A stretch of 64,000 nucleotides of DNA from Treponema_C sp050320395 (GTDB lineage Bacteria > Spirochaetota > Spirochaetia > Treponematales > Treponemataceae). The stretch is from positions 1,488,001 through 1,552,000 of the forward strand of contig NZ_CP144459.1 in assembly GCF_050320395.1 (NCBI RefSeq), in the 5' to 3' direction. Made by a program: the position numbers and the translations under genes. Below, one piece after another: positions 8,162 through 18,074 of the stretch (the first letter of the stretch is position 1; every line of letters begins with the position of its first letter). The notes below the pieces were generated by a model. It did not search any database. It worked only from the letters and a program-made list of their open reading frames with translations, and was not told the DNA's origin.

Positions 8162-10053
8162 TGCAGTTTACGAGTTTTTCTTCGGATCTAAAAAATCAAT
8201 TCGGTACTGCAAAGTCAAAAGCCCGTATCCTGATTGTTTTTACGGTTATCATCACCTTAACCTTCAGCATCTATGTTTTAAAACTGTTCTCCATGCAAAT
8301 AATCGAAGGCAGTCAATATAAAAAACAATCGCACACGATTTCACAGCGTGTACGGGTTATACCGGCCCAGAGAGGGGAAATATTCGACCGAAATGCAACC
8401 CTACCCATGGTGGTAAACAACGATTCTTTTGCCGTCGATATTACTCCCGGAGAAATTCCCGATGCCAAAAAAGACGGGGTGTACGCCCGCCTTGCTTCTT
8501 ACTTGGGTATCCCGAAAGCGCAAATCGATCTCAAAACCGCAGGTCATAAAAAAAACTCATATACGGCGATAGAAGTCGCTTCAAACGTTCCGTTTCAGAT
8601 TATTTCAAATATTGCCGAAAACAGTTTCGACTTACCGGGCATAAGCTGGCGCTCCAAACCCATACGAAACTACGTTGAAACCGGCTCCCTGTCTCACATA
8701 GTAGGCTATGTAGGAGATATTACCAAGGACGAGCTGAAAGTGCTGTACAACAAGGGATATACGAATACAAGCATAATCGGAAAAACCGGAATCGAAAAGC
8801 AATACGATGAACTTTTACAGGGAAAACCCGGAAGCGAATCGCATACTGTTGACGTAAAAGGCCGACTTGTTTCCGAAACACCGGTTATAAAACCGCCGAT
8901 AAGCGGAAGAGACCTCATACTGACCGTAGATACGAAAACCCAAACCCTTGTTGAAAAAGCTTTGGGAGAACGGGTAGGGGCTGCCGTAGTTTTAAAGCCT
9001 GCAAGCGGAGAAATACTTGCAATGGTATCCTATCCGTACTTTGATCCGAACCTTTTTTATTCGGGAAGTTCGTCGGCATACGGCGCTCTTGCAGCCGATC
9101 CGAGAAAACCGCTTATCAACCGCGCAATAAATGCCGTCTATCCTCCGGCTTCAACCTTTAAAACCGTTATGACAGCCGCCATTCTTGCCGAATCCGCCGT
9201 TCCCCCCGAAAAAAAAATAGAATGCAAGGGAAAAATGGACTACGGCGACCGCACCTTCCGCTGCCATATCGGAGTACCGGGCCACGGCCACATGAATTTA
9301 AAAAACGCACTGGCCCAATCATGCAATATTTACTTTTGGACAGCCGGACGCGACTATCTGGGGGTAGAGCGCATAGCCTCTTACGCAAAAGAGTTCGGTT
9401 TGGGACAGGGGTTATCGATTGACTTACCCGGCTCGGAAACGGGCTTTGTTCCGAATGCCCGCTGGAAAGAACGGCGATACCATGAAAAATGGCTCGGCGG
9501 CGATACCATGAGTATGTCGATAGGGCAGGGTTACACCCTCGTAACCCCGCTGCATATTGCAAATGTTATGGCTATGTTTGTAAACGAAGGAACTATCTAT
9601 AAACCGCACCTGCTTAAAGAAGTGCGGGATCCTATAAGCTCGGAAGTCGTACAAAGCGTAAAACGCGAAGTACTCTTTAAATCAAATATTCCGGAAACCG
9701 TATGGCCGGTTATGAAAGAATATCTTCGCTACATGGTGACCGACGGCTCGGCCCAGGGCGTTTTGATGAAAAACAAAGCCGTCGCGATTGCGGGAAAAAC
9801 GGGTACCGCCGAAGTAAGCGGTATCGATAAAAGCTGGCACTCGTGGTTTGTCGGTTACGGCCCCTATGACGCTCCTCCCGAAGATACGGTTGTAGTCTGC
9901 GTTCTGGTTGAAGCCGTCAACCCCTGGGAATGGTGGGCACCCTATGCATCGACCATTATTTTTCAGGGCATATTCGCAAATCAAACCTATGACGAAGCCT
10001 TGGACGCCCTACGTTTCCGCTATCTGATAAAACCCTCGGGAAGGCAGGAATAA
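8161..10053 (+). CDS. mrdA: Penicillin-binding protein 2 (elongation transpeptidase)
   Basis: Monofunctional class B transpeptidase of lateral wall synthesis, 630 aa. It has an N-terminal transmembrane helix (about residues 22-44), a dimerisation region beginning with RGEIFDRN, and the transpeptidase domain with all three motifs: S331-T-F-K, S387-C-N and K546-T-G-T. An upstream extension of the frame to 8065 exists, but ATG 8161 sits in the TAATG overlap with mreD and gives the normal N-terminus. It is followed after 1 nt by rodA, its SEDS glycosyltransferase partner. A C6-G-A9 stretch at about 9202-9217 lies in the coding region with the frame intact. Confidence 0.97.
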   Translation: MQFTSFSSDLKNQFGTAKSKARILIVFTVIITLTFSIYVLKLFSMQIIEGSQYKKQSHTISQRVRVIPAQRGEIFDRNATLPMVVNNDSFAVDITPGEIPDAKKDGVYARLASYLGIPKAQIDLKTAGHKKNSYTAIEVASNVPFQIISNIAENSFDLPGISWRSKPIRNYVETGSLSHIVGYVGDITKDELKVLYNKGYTNTSIIGKTGIEKQYDELLQGKPGSESHTVDVKGRLVSETPVIKPPISGRDLILTVDTKTQTLVEKALGERVGAAVVLKPASGEILAMVSYPYFDPNLFYSGSSSAYGALAADPRKPLINRAINAVYPPASTFKTVMTAAILAESAVPPEKKIECKGKMDYGDRTFRCHIGVPGHGHMNLKNALAQSCNIYFWTAGRDYLGVERIASYAKEFGLGQGLSIDLPGSETGFVPNARWKERRYHEKWLGGDTMSMSIGQGYTLVTPLHIANVMAMFVNEGTIYKPHLLKEVRDPISSEVVQSVKREVLFKSNIPETVWPVMKEYLRYMVTDGSAQGVLMKNKAVAIAGKTGTAEVSGIDKSWHSWFVGYGPYDAPPEDTVVVCVLVEAVNPWEWWAPYASTIIFQGIFANQTYDEALDALRFRYLIKPSGRQE

Positions 10054-10054
10054 T

Positions 10055-11362
10055 ATGAAATTCCGTTTTTTTGAAATATTCGATTATGTGCTGCTTATAT
10101 GTATGTCATTGCTGATTTTTATCGGCATTATGTTTGTCTATTCGTCGGGGGTCAACTCGAGTGCCGTATCCGTATCGAATGAATACGTAAAACAGATTAT
10201 GTTCGCCTGCTCAGGCTTAGTGATTATGATTTTTTTTGCCGTATTCGATTACCGGAGATTGAACCGTCTTATACCGATTGCATTTATCGGCTTATTGCTT
10301 TTGTTGATATATACGCGTCTTTTCGGGCGTTATGTAAACGGAGCGCGAAGCTGGATAGGTATAGGAAGTTTCGGTGTTCAGCCTTCCGAATTCGGTAAAA
10401 TCATTTATATTATGTTTTTAGCCCGCTATCTGGACCGCTCCGAAGGAGCCCCTCTTTTTAAGCGTTTTATTATAAGCGGCCTTATCACGGCGGTGCCCGT
10501 TTTGCTTATTTTGATTCAACCCGATATGGGAACGGCAAGCGTATATGTACCGATTTTTATAGGCATGATATTTGCAGCCGGTATGAGTGCTTCCTATATT
10601 TTATTTATCATATTAACCGGCATACTCACCCTGATTTTTACGGTTCTTCCCGTATGGCAGGAATCGATTTTACAAAAGCCGGTGATGCTTTTAACCGTAT
10701 TTACAAACTCCCGATTGCGATTGATTGTCATTGCAACTCTTATACTCATAGCCCTTATAGGAACCTTGGGCTTTTTATTGTACCGCAATAAGTACTATTA
10801 TTTTATTACCTGGTTTTCAGGCACTACCGCCCTTGCACTGGGTACCTCGGTACTGGGAGGAAAGGTTCTAAAAGATTATCAAATTAAACGCTTAATCGTT
10901 TTTTTAAATCCGTACACGGATCCGCTCGGCTCAGGCTGGAATATTATTCAATCAAAGATAGCAATCGGATCGGGCGGCATCACGGGGCAAGGATTTTTAA
11001 AAGGCACTCAAAGCCATTACCGGTTTTTGCCGCAGCAAAGCACGGACTTTATTTTCAGCATCTTATCCGAAGAAACGGGCTTTGTAGGCAGCCTTTTTAT
11101 TTTTGTGCTGTTTTTTGTGATTTTGCTGCGTATTATCTTTATCATGTATACAACCAAAAATACCTTCGGCTATTATATCGCAAGCGGCATCCTTGTTATG
11201 TTTTTTTTCCACTTTGTCGTTAACGTCGGTATGGTCATGGGTATTATGCCGATAACGGGTATTCCGCTTTTATTTTTATCCTACGGGGGCTCGTCTTTAT
11301 GGACTGCCATGTGGGCCGTCGGTCTTTTAATGAGTATCCGCTTCCGCCGGCTGGATTTTTAG
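10055..11362 (+). CDS. rodA: SEDS peptidoglycan polymerase RodA
   Basis: Glycosyltransferase that polymerises lipid II as partner of PBP2. The 435-aa polytopic protein has about ten or more membrane helices. SEDS motifs seen: GARSWIGIGSFGVQPSEFGK near residues 100-120, QPDMGTAS near 155, and the FLPQQSTDFIFSILSEETGF signature near 325-345, followed by PITGIPLLFLSYGGSS near the C-terminus. It starts 1 nt after the mrdA stop. The last gene of the elongasome operon. The 215 bp to the next gene (11363-11577) show no convincing gene; a weak GGGAAAA/TTTTCCC inverted repeat (11388-11431) may be a poor terminator. Confidence 0.96.
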   Translation: MKFRFFEIFDYVLLICMSLLIFIGIMFVYSSGVNSSAVSVSNEYVKQIMFACSGLVIMIFFAVFDYRRLNRLIPIAFIGLLLLLIYTRLFGRYVNGARSWIGIGSFGVQPSEFGKIIYIMFLARYLDRSEGAPLFKRFIISGLITAVPVLLILIQPDMGTASVYVPIFIGMIFAAGMSASYILFIILTGILTLIFTVLPVWQESILQKPVMLLTVFTNSRLRLIVIATLILIALIGTLGFLLYRNKYYYFITWFSGTTALALGTSVLGGKVLKDYQIKRLIVFLNPYTDPLGSGWNIIQSKIAIGSGGITGQGFLKGTQSHYRFLPQQSTDFIFSILSEETGFVGSLFIFVLFFVILLRIIFIMYTTKNTFGYYIASGILVMFFFHFVVNVGMVMGIMPITGIPLLFLSYGGSSLWTAMWAVGLLMSIRFRRLDF

Positions 11363-11577
11363 CAGCGGCTGTGGAAAATTGATAACGGGGAAAAATACCG
11401 CAAAACAATCAGTCTTTGTTTTTGTTTTCCCGAAAATCTTTTTGAGTTGCGTAAATTTTGTCCTTACACCGCTTCCCATAATGTATATTCTGTCTACCAA
11501 AGGATAAAAACCGACACACACACATACAAATAACGAAAAATCTAAAAAACAACTTTGCAAATTCACGTTACATAACG

Positions 11578-12201
11578 TTATGCATTTTCCTTTACACAGC
11601 GTTCCCAGTCTTTTTGCCCCTGTTCCAACCCCGTCCACACAAAGGCGTTCATTCCGAGTTTTAGAGCGGCATCGATATTGAGTTGTATATCATCGAAAAA
11701 TACGGCTTCTTGAGGTTTTATCCCCAAACCCGCAAGGCAGTTTTCGTAAATTGCAGGCTCCGGTTTTATAAGCTTAACGCGGCATGAAAAACAGGCATAA
11801 TCGGCATGCACAAAAGGCGGAATGCTTGTTTCGTAAAAGTCCAAAAACTCATACGGCATATTCGATAAAATACCGAGCTTATACCCTGCTTTTTGCACAC
11901 CGAGCGCCCAATCGCTTACATCATCGTGAATATCTTTCCAGCTTTCCAAATCCAGCCGGGCAATTTTATCGAGCAAGGGGCGGTTTGCAGCCTCTTTCGT
12001 ATACCCCGCCTCTTCCAATAAGCGGCGGTACATTTCCGCCCCGTTTATTACACCGCGGTCAAAATCAAAGCGGTATTTTTCATACACACCGCGAAATACA
12101 TCGGCCGGCACGCCGCTTAATATTTCCATTTCATCGGCACAGTCGCCCGTATTTGTTTTTGAAATAACGTTTCCGTAGTCTAAAATTAAAGCTTTAATCA
12201 T
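11578..12201 (-). CDS. HAD-superfamily hydrolase (YihX-like)
   Basis: A 207-aa phosphatase-like HAD protein. Motif I is LDYGNVI (nucleophile D8 or D9 region), the D-x-G-N-V variant typical of YihX/epoxide-hydrolase-like HADs. The motif II serine lies in LGILSNMP near residue 113, a K-P follows in KLIKPEPAIY near 150, and the motif IV pair is FFDD near 170. A helical cap lies between motif I and II. The substrate cannot be told; sugar phosphates are known for YihX. A TAGAAT -10-like box (12215-12210 on the minus strand) lies only 8 nt from the ATG, with no ribosome-binding site, so the mRNA may be nearly leaderless. It follows mfd on the same strand after 150 bp. Confidence 0.85.
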   Translation of the reverse strand: MIKALILDYGNVISKTNTGDCADEMEILSGVPADVFRGVYEKYRFDFDRGVINGAEMYRRLLEEAGYTKEAANRPLLDKIARLDLESWKDIHDDVSDWALGVQKAGYKLGILSNMPYEFLDFYETSIPPFVHADYACFSCRVKLIKPEPAIYENCLAGLGIKPQEAVFFDDIQLNIDAALKLGMNAFVWTGLEQGQKDWERCVKENA

Positions 12202-12351
12202 AATGCTTTATTCTACCGCATATCGGCATAAAAGTACAGAGAAAATAAAATATCAAACCTCAACCGTGTACTTTTGTATACATACTGATAAGATTTATAG
12301 ATAATACACGCTCAGGCGGTGTTCCACACAAGGAGAAAAAAACTGCCGAGT

Positions 12352-15300
12352 TTAAGCCATTAAAGCTTCAAGCTTTTCTTTTATAAATTCGCTTTTTTCC
12401 TGAAGGCCGATTTTTCCGGTTTGTAAAATCAATACGTTGGGTTTGCGGGCATCGAGCTTGACGCGGCCGGCGCTTTCTTTTATGAGGCGCAAAACCTTTT
12501 CGACGGAAATATCGGATACGCGCGAAAATTCGATTGCTGCGCTTCCGTTTCTCTCTTTGAGCGACGAAATCGACAATTTGCGGCACATGATTTTTATCTC
12601 CGCCAAAGCAAGCAAGCTCGATACTTCAGGAGGAACCGGACCGAAGCGGTCTTCCAATTCGGCATAAATAAGGGCCGCCTCGTCTTCGCTTGTTGCCGAA
12701 CTCGAAGCTGCGGCAATTTTTTTATAGACTTCCATTTTAATTTGTGCATTTGAAATATAGCTGTCCGGGATAAAGCCCGTGTATTCGAGTTCGAGTAAAA
12801 CGTCTTCTTCTTCGGTGTAATTTTCGTCGCTGAGGCGGCGTACCGCTTCTTCCAAAAGGCGGAGGTATAAGTCGAAGCCGACAGAATATACGTCGCCGGA
12901 TTGGTCGCGCCCCAAAAGGTTTCCCGCGCCGCGGATTTCCATATCCTTCATTGCGATTTTAAAGCCGCTTCCCAATTCGGTAAAGTCGCTTATTACCTGC
13001 AAACGCTTCATGGCCACTTCGCTTAGGGCGCGGTTTTCGGGGTACAAAAGATAGGCGTAGGCTTTTCGGTCGCTGCGCCCTACCCGCCCGCGCAGCTGAT
13101 AAAGCTGGGACACGCCGTACATATCGGCGCGGTCTATGATAATCGTATTGACGTTGGGAATATCGATGCCGTTTTCGATAATGGTGGTTGCAATCAATAC
13201 GTGAAAGCCGCCCGCTTTAAAACGGCGGAAAATATCGTCAAGTTCTCCGGCGCTCATTCTTCCGTGGGCGGTATCGATAAGCATTTCGGGAACTGCCTGC
13301 TGTAATTTTATGCGTACTTCTTCGAGGCTTTCGACGCGGTTGTGAAGATAAAACACCTGCCCTCCCCGCTCGGCTTCGCGCCTGATGGCTTCGGCAACGC
13401 GCTCTTCATTGTATGCGTCGATAACGGTTTCAATCGCTTGGCGGTTTTGAGGCGGCGTTTTTAAAAGGCTCATATCGCGGATTTTTAAAAGGCTCATGTG
13501 CAGGGTGCGCGGAATAGGAGTCGCGCTCATTGCAAGGGCGTCGATATTCGTTTTAAGCTGTTTTAAGCGTTCTTTATCTTTAACGCCGAAGCGCTGTTCT
13601 TCGTCGATAATCATAAGCCCCAAATCTTTAAAACGCACGTCTTTTTGAATAATGCGGTGGGTGCCGATTAAAATATCGATTTCGCCTGCGGCAAGGGACT
13701 TTAAAATCTTTGTCTGTTCGGCCTTTGAAACAAAGCGCGACATGTGGGCGATACGCACGGGAAAGTTTTCAAAGCGTTCGGCACAGGTTTCGTAGTGCTG
13801 CTCTGCAAGGATGGTTGTCGGCGCCAAAAAGGCAACCTGTTTTCCGCCCATAACGGCTTTAAAGGCCGCCCGCATCGCAAGTTCGGTTTTTCCGTAACCG
13901 ACATCGCCGCAGATGAGGCGGTCCATGGGAACGGGCTTTTCCATATCCGCTTTGATTTCTTCGGCAACGGTAAGCTGATCTTCGGTTTCCACATAGGGAA
14001 AGGCGGCTTCAAAGGCGGTCATAAATTCGCCGTCTTTGGGAAAGGCAAAACCGCGGGCGGCCTTTCTTCGCGAGTACAGGTCAATCAGTTTTTCGGCAAT
14101 ATCTTCAACAGACTGTTTAACGCGGTTTTTGCGGTTTTCCCAGTTTTTGGAGCCCAGGCGGTCAAGGCGCGGCGCATCTCCTTCGTTTCCGATATAGCGC
14201 TGCACAAGGTTTACCTGTTCAATCGGAATAAAAACGGTTTCTTCGTCGGCGTATTCGAGTTTAACGTAATCGCGCTCGTGGCCGAGGGCTTTTACGCGCT
14301 CTATGCCTTTAAAAAGCCCGATACCGTAATTGACGTGTACGACAAAATCGCCCGGATTAAGCTCGACAAAGGTATCCAAAACCGCGCTTTTTGCCTGTTT
14401 TATCGACTTGGGCGTGTGTTTGCGCCGGCCGAATATTTCGTTTTCCTGAATAACCGCGGTTTTTACGTCGGCAAGGGCAAAACCCGACGATATTTGAAGC
14501 GGAACGATAATCACGCCGGGAAAATCTTTTAAAAGCTCGCCTATGCGCATTGCCTGGGGGGAGCTGTCGGCATAGATAAAAATGCGCCAGCCGTCTTTTT
14601 GCAGGGCTTCCAAGCTTTCTTTTAAATAATTGATATTGCCGAAAAAGCTCCGCGGCGGATCGCATTCGATTTTGAGGGGAGCTTTTTCGCCCGTATGAAT
14701 GGTGCGGAATAAAAGGCGTTTTTTGTGAGCCTGTACGGTTTTTTCAAAGCGTAAAAGCTGTGTTTCGGGCGGCGGAATAAAACGATCGGGATACAAAGAG
14801 CGGGCCTTTTTATACAAGCTTGAGTATTCTTTATCCAGATTTTCAACCGAGTTTACCTGCCGGTCGTAATCGAAGAAGAAAACCGCCGTATTTTCCGACG
14901 CGTAATCGAGAACCGATGAACTTTTTCCGTCATCGCTGCCGTGTACAATCGGATAAAAAAACTCTTCACCCTCGGCTTCTTTCGTATTGATTAAGCTTTC
15001 AAGCAAGGCATCCCGGCTGCAAGCGGTTTTATCCGTAAGACGGGAAAGCTTTGTATCGAGCCTTTGAATAAGATTGTCCGTCCAAACGGTTTCTTTCATC
15101 GGATAGACAATAAGGCTTGTAAGCTTTTCGATGGAAGTTTGCGTTTCGCGGTCAAAGGAACGTATGCTTTCTATGCGGTCAAAGTCGAACACAATGCGGT
15201 GAGGATAATCTTCTCCGGGCATAAAGATGTCGAACACTTCGCCGCGCATCGTAAACTCGCCTCTGACCGTAACGCGCGGAACGCGTATATAGCCTTGGGC

Positions 15301-15861
15301 GCTTAAACGGTCCGCCAATGCGGCGGGGTCGAAACTTTGACCGGCTGAAAGCGAAAATATAAGACTTTCGGTATATGCGGCAGGAGGAACCGGCGTTAAA
15401 AAAGCGCGGCGGGTCATTACAAAGATTGCCGGACGCACGGATGACTGTCCGCTTTTCCGTTTTGCGTCAAGCATTTTTGCAAGGACACAAGAGCGTTCGC
15501 CGAATACGCGGGCACCCTTTGGAGCCGGACGGTACGGAAGGGTACCCCACCAGGGAAGAGAATGGATGTCGGCCAAGGCATTACCGTCTTTATCGGAAAA
15601 AACGCTTTGTAAGTCGGTTACCAAATCCTTGGCTTCTTTTTCTTCGGGAACAACGAGAAAAAGACTTTGCACACCGCAAGGAGAACCCGATGCGCTTTGC
15701 AGCCGCATTCGCTCGGCATTCAAAAACTCGGTTAAAAAAAAGGCATACAAACCCTTTTGCGCACCTTCAATTTCGCACGGATATGCATCATCTTTTCGGA
15801 AATTTTGCATAATTTCCTGTATATTTTTTGAAGAATGTATGATATGATATAACGAATTCAT
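12352..15861 (-). CDS. mfd: Transcription-repair coupling factor Mfd
   Basis: An ATP-dependent translocase that removes RNA polymerase stalled at lesions and recruits UvrA. At 1169 aa it has the full family length: N-terminal UvrB-like module, RNA-polymerase interaction domain (PGDFVVHVNYGIGLFKG, about 500-520, followed by the KLEYADEETVFIPIEQ region), RecG-like helicase with Walker A GDVGYGKT (K about 658), DEEQ box near 753 and SATPIPRTLHMS, then helicase motif VI (QLRGRVGRS) and the TRCF C-terminal domain. A TATAAT (15884-15879, minus strand) lies 17 nt before the start. Long antisense frames inside it, including a 262-aa one, are shadows. Confidence 0.98.
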   Translation of the reverse strand: MNSLYHIIHSSKNIQEIMQNFRKDDAYPCEIEGAQKGLYAFFLTEFLNAERMRLQSASGSPCGVQSLFLVVPEEKEAKDLVTDLQSVFSDKDGNALADIHSLPWWGTLPYRPAPKGARVFGERSCVLAKMLDAKRKSGQSSVRPAIFVMTRRAFLTPVPPAAYTESLIFSLSAGQSFDPAALADRLSAQGYIRVPRVTVRGEFTMRGEVFDIFMPGEDYPHRIVFDFDRIESIRSFDRETQTSIEKLTSLIVYPMKETVWTDNLIQRLDTKLSRLTDKTACSRDALLESLINTKEAEGEEFFYPIVHGSDDGKSSSVLDYASENTAVFFFDYDRQVNSVENLDKEYSSLYKKARSLYPDRFIPPPETQLLRFEKTVQAHKKRLLFRTIHTGEKAPLKIECDPPRSFFGNINYLKESLEALQKDGWRIFIYADSSPQAMRIGELLKDFPGVIIVPLQISSGFALADVKTAVIQENEIFGRRKHTPKSIKQAKSAVLDTFVELNPGDFVVHVNYGIGLFKGIERVKALGHERDYVKLEYADEETVFIPIEQVNLVQRYIGNEGDAPRLDRLGSKNWENRKNRVKQSVEDIAEKLIDLYSRRKAARGFAFPKDGEFMTAFEAAFPYVETEDQLTVAEEIKADMEKPVPMDRLICGDVGYGKTELAMRAAFKAVMGGKQVAFLAPTTILAEQHYETCAERFENFPVRIAHMSRFVSKAEQTKILKSLAAGEIDILIGTHRIIQKDVRFKDLGLMIIDEEQRFGVKDKERLKQLKTNIDALAMSATPIPRTLHMSLLKIRDMSLLKTPPQNRQAIETVIDAYNEERVAEAIRREAERGGQVFYLHNRVESLEEVRIKLQQAVPEMLIDTAHGRMSAGELDDIFRRFKAGGFHVLIATTIIENGIDIPNVNTIIIDRADMYGVSQLYQLRGRVGRSDRKAYAYLLYPENRALSEVAMKRLQVISDFTELGSGFKIAMKDMEIRGAGNLLGRDQSGDVYSVGFDLYLRLLEEAVRRLSDENYTEEEDVLLELEYTGFIPDSYISNAQIKMEVYKKIAAASSSATSEDEAALIYAELEDRFGPVPPEVSSLLALAEIKIMCRKLSISSLKERNGSAAIEFSRVSDISVEKVLRLIKESAGRVKLDARKPNVLILQTGKIGLQEKSEFIKEKLEALMA

Positions 15862-15912
15862 TGATTTTGCCCGATAATATTATATGGATAGTCTTTTTAC
15901 GGAGAACAGGTT

Positions 15913-16905
15913 GTGAAACGTATTCTTGTATACAGTATAGCGGTTTTTGTATTGTTTGCCCAGTCCCTCCATGCTCAACAAAAGGTGCAGGACAAGGTGC
16001 AAAAAATTGAAGCGGACAGTGCGGCTCAGGTTTCGATAAAGCTTTACGACAAAACAATGTATTATCCGGCTCATGCGCAAAACAATCCGATACTTGTACA
16101 CGTAAGTATCGTAAACAAGGGACAGCACACATTCCGATTTAAATTAGCCGACGACCGCGCATTCAGCCTCGATTTTACCGCCTTTAATGCGCGTAATATC
16201 AAGCTTACGCAAACGGATAATCTTGTGCGTAAACGCACAACCAGTCAAACCGTTTATTTTAGGGAATTATCCCTTGATCCGGAAGAAGAATACGCTTTTA
16301 TCGTGAATTTAAAAGATTATTTGGATATTGTTCAGCCTGCGATTTACTATTTTGAATTGACTTTTTATCCGGAACTCTATAAATCTAAATACAATGCCCT
16401 TGTTTCAAACCGCTTGAGCTTGGAAGTAAATCCGGATCCCGGTATCGGAGCGTCGACCCTCTTACCCGTAAATTACGATACGGGCGTTATTCTAAAACCC
16501 GAAGCCATCGCCCCCGATAAGGTTATTGAGCAAACGATTATTGCCCGGCAAAAGAGCTTGTGGGATCAGTTTTTTTTATACATGGATGTCGAATCGATTT
16601 ATACTAAAAATGAAATCAATAAGCGCAAATATGCCGCCGCATCCGAGCAGGAACGCATTACAATGCTTTCGAGCTTCAAAAAAAATATGGCCGCCGCACA
16701 CATCGATTCGGATATAGCGGCAATACCGGAATTTTTCAGTATTGAAAAAACCGCATACACAAAAAATGAGGGAACCGTTATCGTTTTGGAGTGGTTTAAA
16801 TATCCTACTTTTAAAGAAAAAAAACGGTACACTTATTTTGTACGCTTGAGAGACGGCATTTGGCAAATATACGACTATACCGTAGATAATTTGGGGACTG
16901 AATGA
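15913..16905 (+). CDS. Secreted protein of unknown function
   Basis: A 330-aa protein starting with GTG behind a GGAG at 15901-15904. A clear signal peptide (KRILVYSIAVFVLFAQSLHAQ) with an AxA-type cleavage site near residue 21-22 and no lipobox cysteine points to the periplasm. Residues 35-160 are rich in beta-strand patterns and resemble an immunoglobulin-like sandwich (VHVSIVNKGQHTFRFKL), reminiscent of BsuPI-type folds. The C-terminal half looks like a mixed alpha/beta NTF2-like unit ending in DGIWQIYDYTVDN. I do not recognise the family. It overlaps the next gene by 4 nt (ATGA) and is divergent from mfd across 51 bp. Confidence 0.65.
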   Translation: MKRILVYSIAVFVLFAQSLHAQQKVQDKVQKIEADSAAQVSIKLYDKTMYYPAHAQNNPILVHVSIVNKGQHTFRFKLADDRAFSLDFTAFNARNIKLTQTDNLVRKRTTSQTVYFRELSLDPEEEYAFIVNLKDYLDIVQPAIYYFELTFYPELYKSKYNALVSNRLSLEVNPDPGIGASTLLPVNYDTGVILKPEAIAPDKVIEQTIIARQKSLWDQFFLYMDVESIYTKNEINKRKYAAASEQERITMLSSFKKNMAAAHIDSDIAAIPEFFSIEKTAYTKNEGTVIVLEWFKYPTFKEKKRYTYFVRLRDGIWQIYDYTVDNLGTE

Positions 16906-17951
16906 AAGCCTTATTAATTTCCGAGTCTCAAGATATCCTTGATTCATATGCACTTTTTTTTAACGGCATAGGGTATGACAATCTGTGTTACCGTTGGCTT
17001 TTAAAGGCCATGGATAACTTGGAAGAAATAAAACCCGATTTGGTATTTATAGACGCATCCGATTATCCCAGGCATTGGAAAACCCTCGTTCAGCATATAC
17101 GGGCCTGTCAACCGAGCTCTCCCGTTATTTTGCTTGCATCCGAACATTTGAATGAAGAAGACCGGAATAAAGCGCAATTTTTGGGCGTATACTGCATCAC
17201 AGCCTCTATCGAAGAAGAAGATACGCGAAAAAAACTGCGCGAATATCTGAATCCGCAAGCTTTCCCGCTTGAAAACGCCCCTGAGTCCGCACAAAAACCG
17301 GAATCGCTTCGGGAATCCGAGACGGAAGCCGAACCTGAAAGCGAATTGTTATCCGAGGCGGAACTTGAAATAGAAGAATGGGAAGAACCCCCTGAAGAAA
17401 CGCCGGTGTTAGGGGAAGAAACGATTTCGGTAGAAATTGAAGAAGTCGAGGCGGAACCTGAGGCTGCAGCCGATGAAGCAATGAATACGAAAAAAGCCGA
17501 AACAGAGCCTGAAGCGGAAGCCGCTGCGGAACCTGTAAGAGAAGCCGAAATCGAAAGCAAGCCTGTAAGCGAAATTGCAAGCGAAGATATTCCCGTTGAA
17601 GAAGCTGAAGTCAGCTTAAATCAAAACGAGCTTCAAAGTTTAACCGAATCGGTACCGGCAGCCGAACCGGAAAGTATTTTTATCGATGAATCGGAACCGC
17701 AGGCGCCAAGTACCGAAACGGAAAGTTTTACGTTTATACATCCGTCTACCAAAACACCGATTTACGGCAGTTTGATTGAATACAATCCTCCCCTCTTGTT
17801 TTTCCGTCCCGATGATGAAAATCTGTTCCGCAGTTTACGCTTCGGGCAAAAATCCGAAGGTATTATAAAACGCACGGAAAAAAGCGATCATGTATTTGTA
17901 CAAATTCAGGGCTTGGACGAAGGCGTTGCGGAAGTATGTATTTTAAAATAA
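16902..17951 (+). CDS. Degenerate receiver-domain protein with acidic linker and beta-rich C-terminus
   Basis: A 349-aa cytoplasmic protein in three parts. Residues 1-117 follow the receiver (CheY) fold pattern: hydrophobic strand 1, then LVFIDASD with an aspartate (D51) at the phosphoacceptor place and VILLAS at strand 4. The acidic pair after strand 1 is not standard (SESQD) and the conserved Lys after strand 5 is absent, so phosphorylation is doubtful. Residues 120-275 are an E/P/A-rich, low-complexity linker. Residues 276-349 form a compact beta-rich domain, somewhat like PilZ, but without its RxxxR and DxSxxG motifs. It is translationally coupled to the secreted-protein gene. Function unknown. 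Confidence 0.65.
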   Translation: MKALLISESQDILDSYALFFNGIGYDNLCYRWLLKAMDNLEEIKPDLVFIDASDYPRHWKTLVQHIRACQPSSPVILLASEHLNEEDRNKAQFLGVYCITASIEEEDTRKKLREYLNPQAFPLENAPESAQKPESLRESETEAEPESELLSEAELEIEEWEEPPEETPVLGEETISVEIEEVEAEPEAAADEAMNTKKAETEPEAEAAAEPVREAEIESKPVSEIASEDIPVEEAEVSLNQNELQSLTESVPAAEPESIFIDESEPQAPSTETESFTFIHPSTKTPIYGSLIEYNPPLLFFRPDDENLFRSLRFGQKSEGIIKRTEKSDHVFVQIQGLDEGVAEVCILK

Positions 17952-17960
17952 GGAATCGTT

Positions 17961-17987
17961 CAATCGCCGCCAATCGCCGCCAATCGC
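17961..17987 (+). repeat. Short direct repeat, 10-bp unit
   Basis: The unit CAATCGCCGC occurs twice in tandem (17961-17970, 17971-17980), followed by a partial third copy CAATCGC. It ends directly at the -35 box of the tRNA-Leu promoter. Confidence 0.8.
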
Positions 17988-18016
17988 TTGACACAAGCCT
18001 TTTTTTTTACTATATT
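17988..18016 (+). promoter_or_regulatory. Sigma-70 promoter of tRNA-Leu
   Basis: TTGACA at 17988-17993 and TATATT at 18011-18016 are separated by exactly 17 nt. The predicted start near 18023 would give a leader of about 50 nt before tRNA-Leu. The spacer contains a run of nine T (18000-18008), so slippage would change the spacing. Confidence 0.8.
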
Positions 18017-18074
18017 AATTACAGTTAATAAAGGTTATTACTGCGGCTTATTTAATAAGCGGCCGCGTTTTCCT

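Noticed and set aside
9202..9217. C6-G-A9 run in mrdA as a programmed frameshift site
   Set aside because: The zero frame encodes a complete PBP2 with all motifs on both sides; no useful product results from shifting.
11388..11431. Terminator after rodA
   Set aside because: Arms of 7 bp with a 30-nt loop and several T runs; too weak to annotate as a separate feature.
13744..14532. A 262-codon plus-strand frame inside mfd
   Set aside because: Exact antisense to a conserved helicase; residue composition is biased as expected for a shadow frame.
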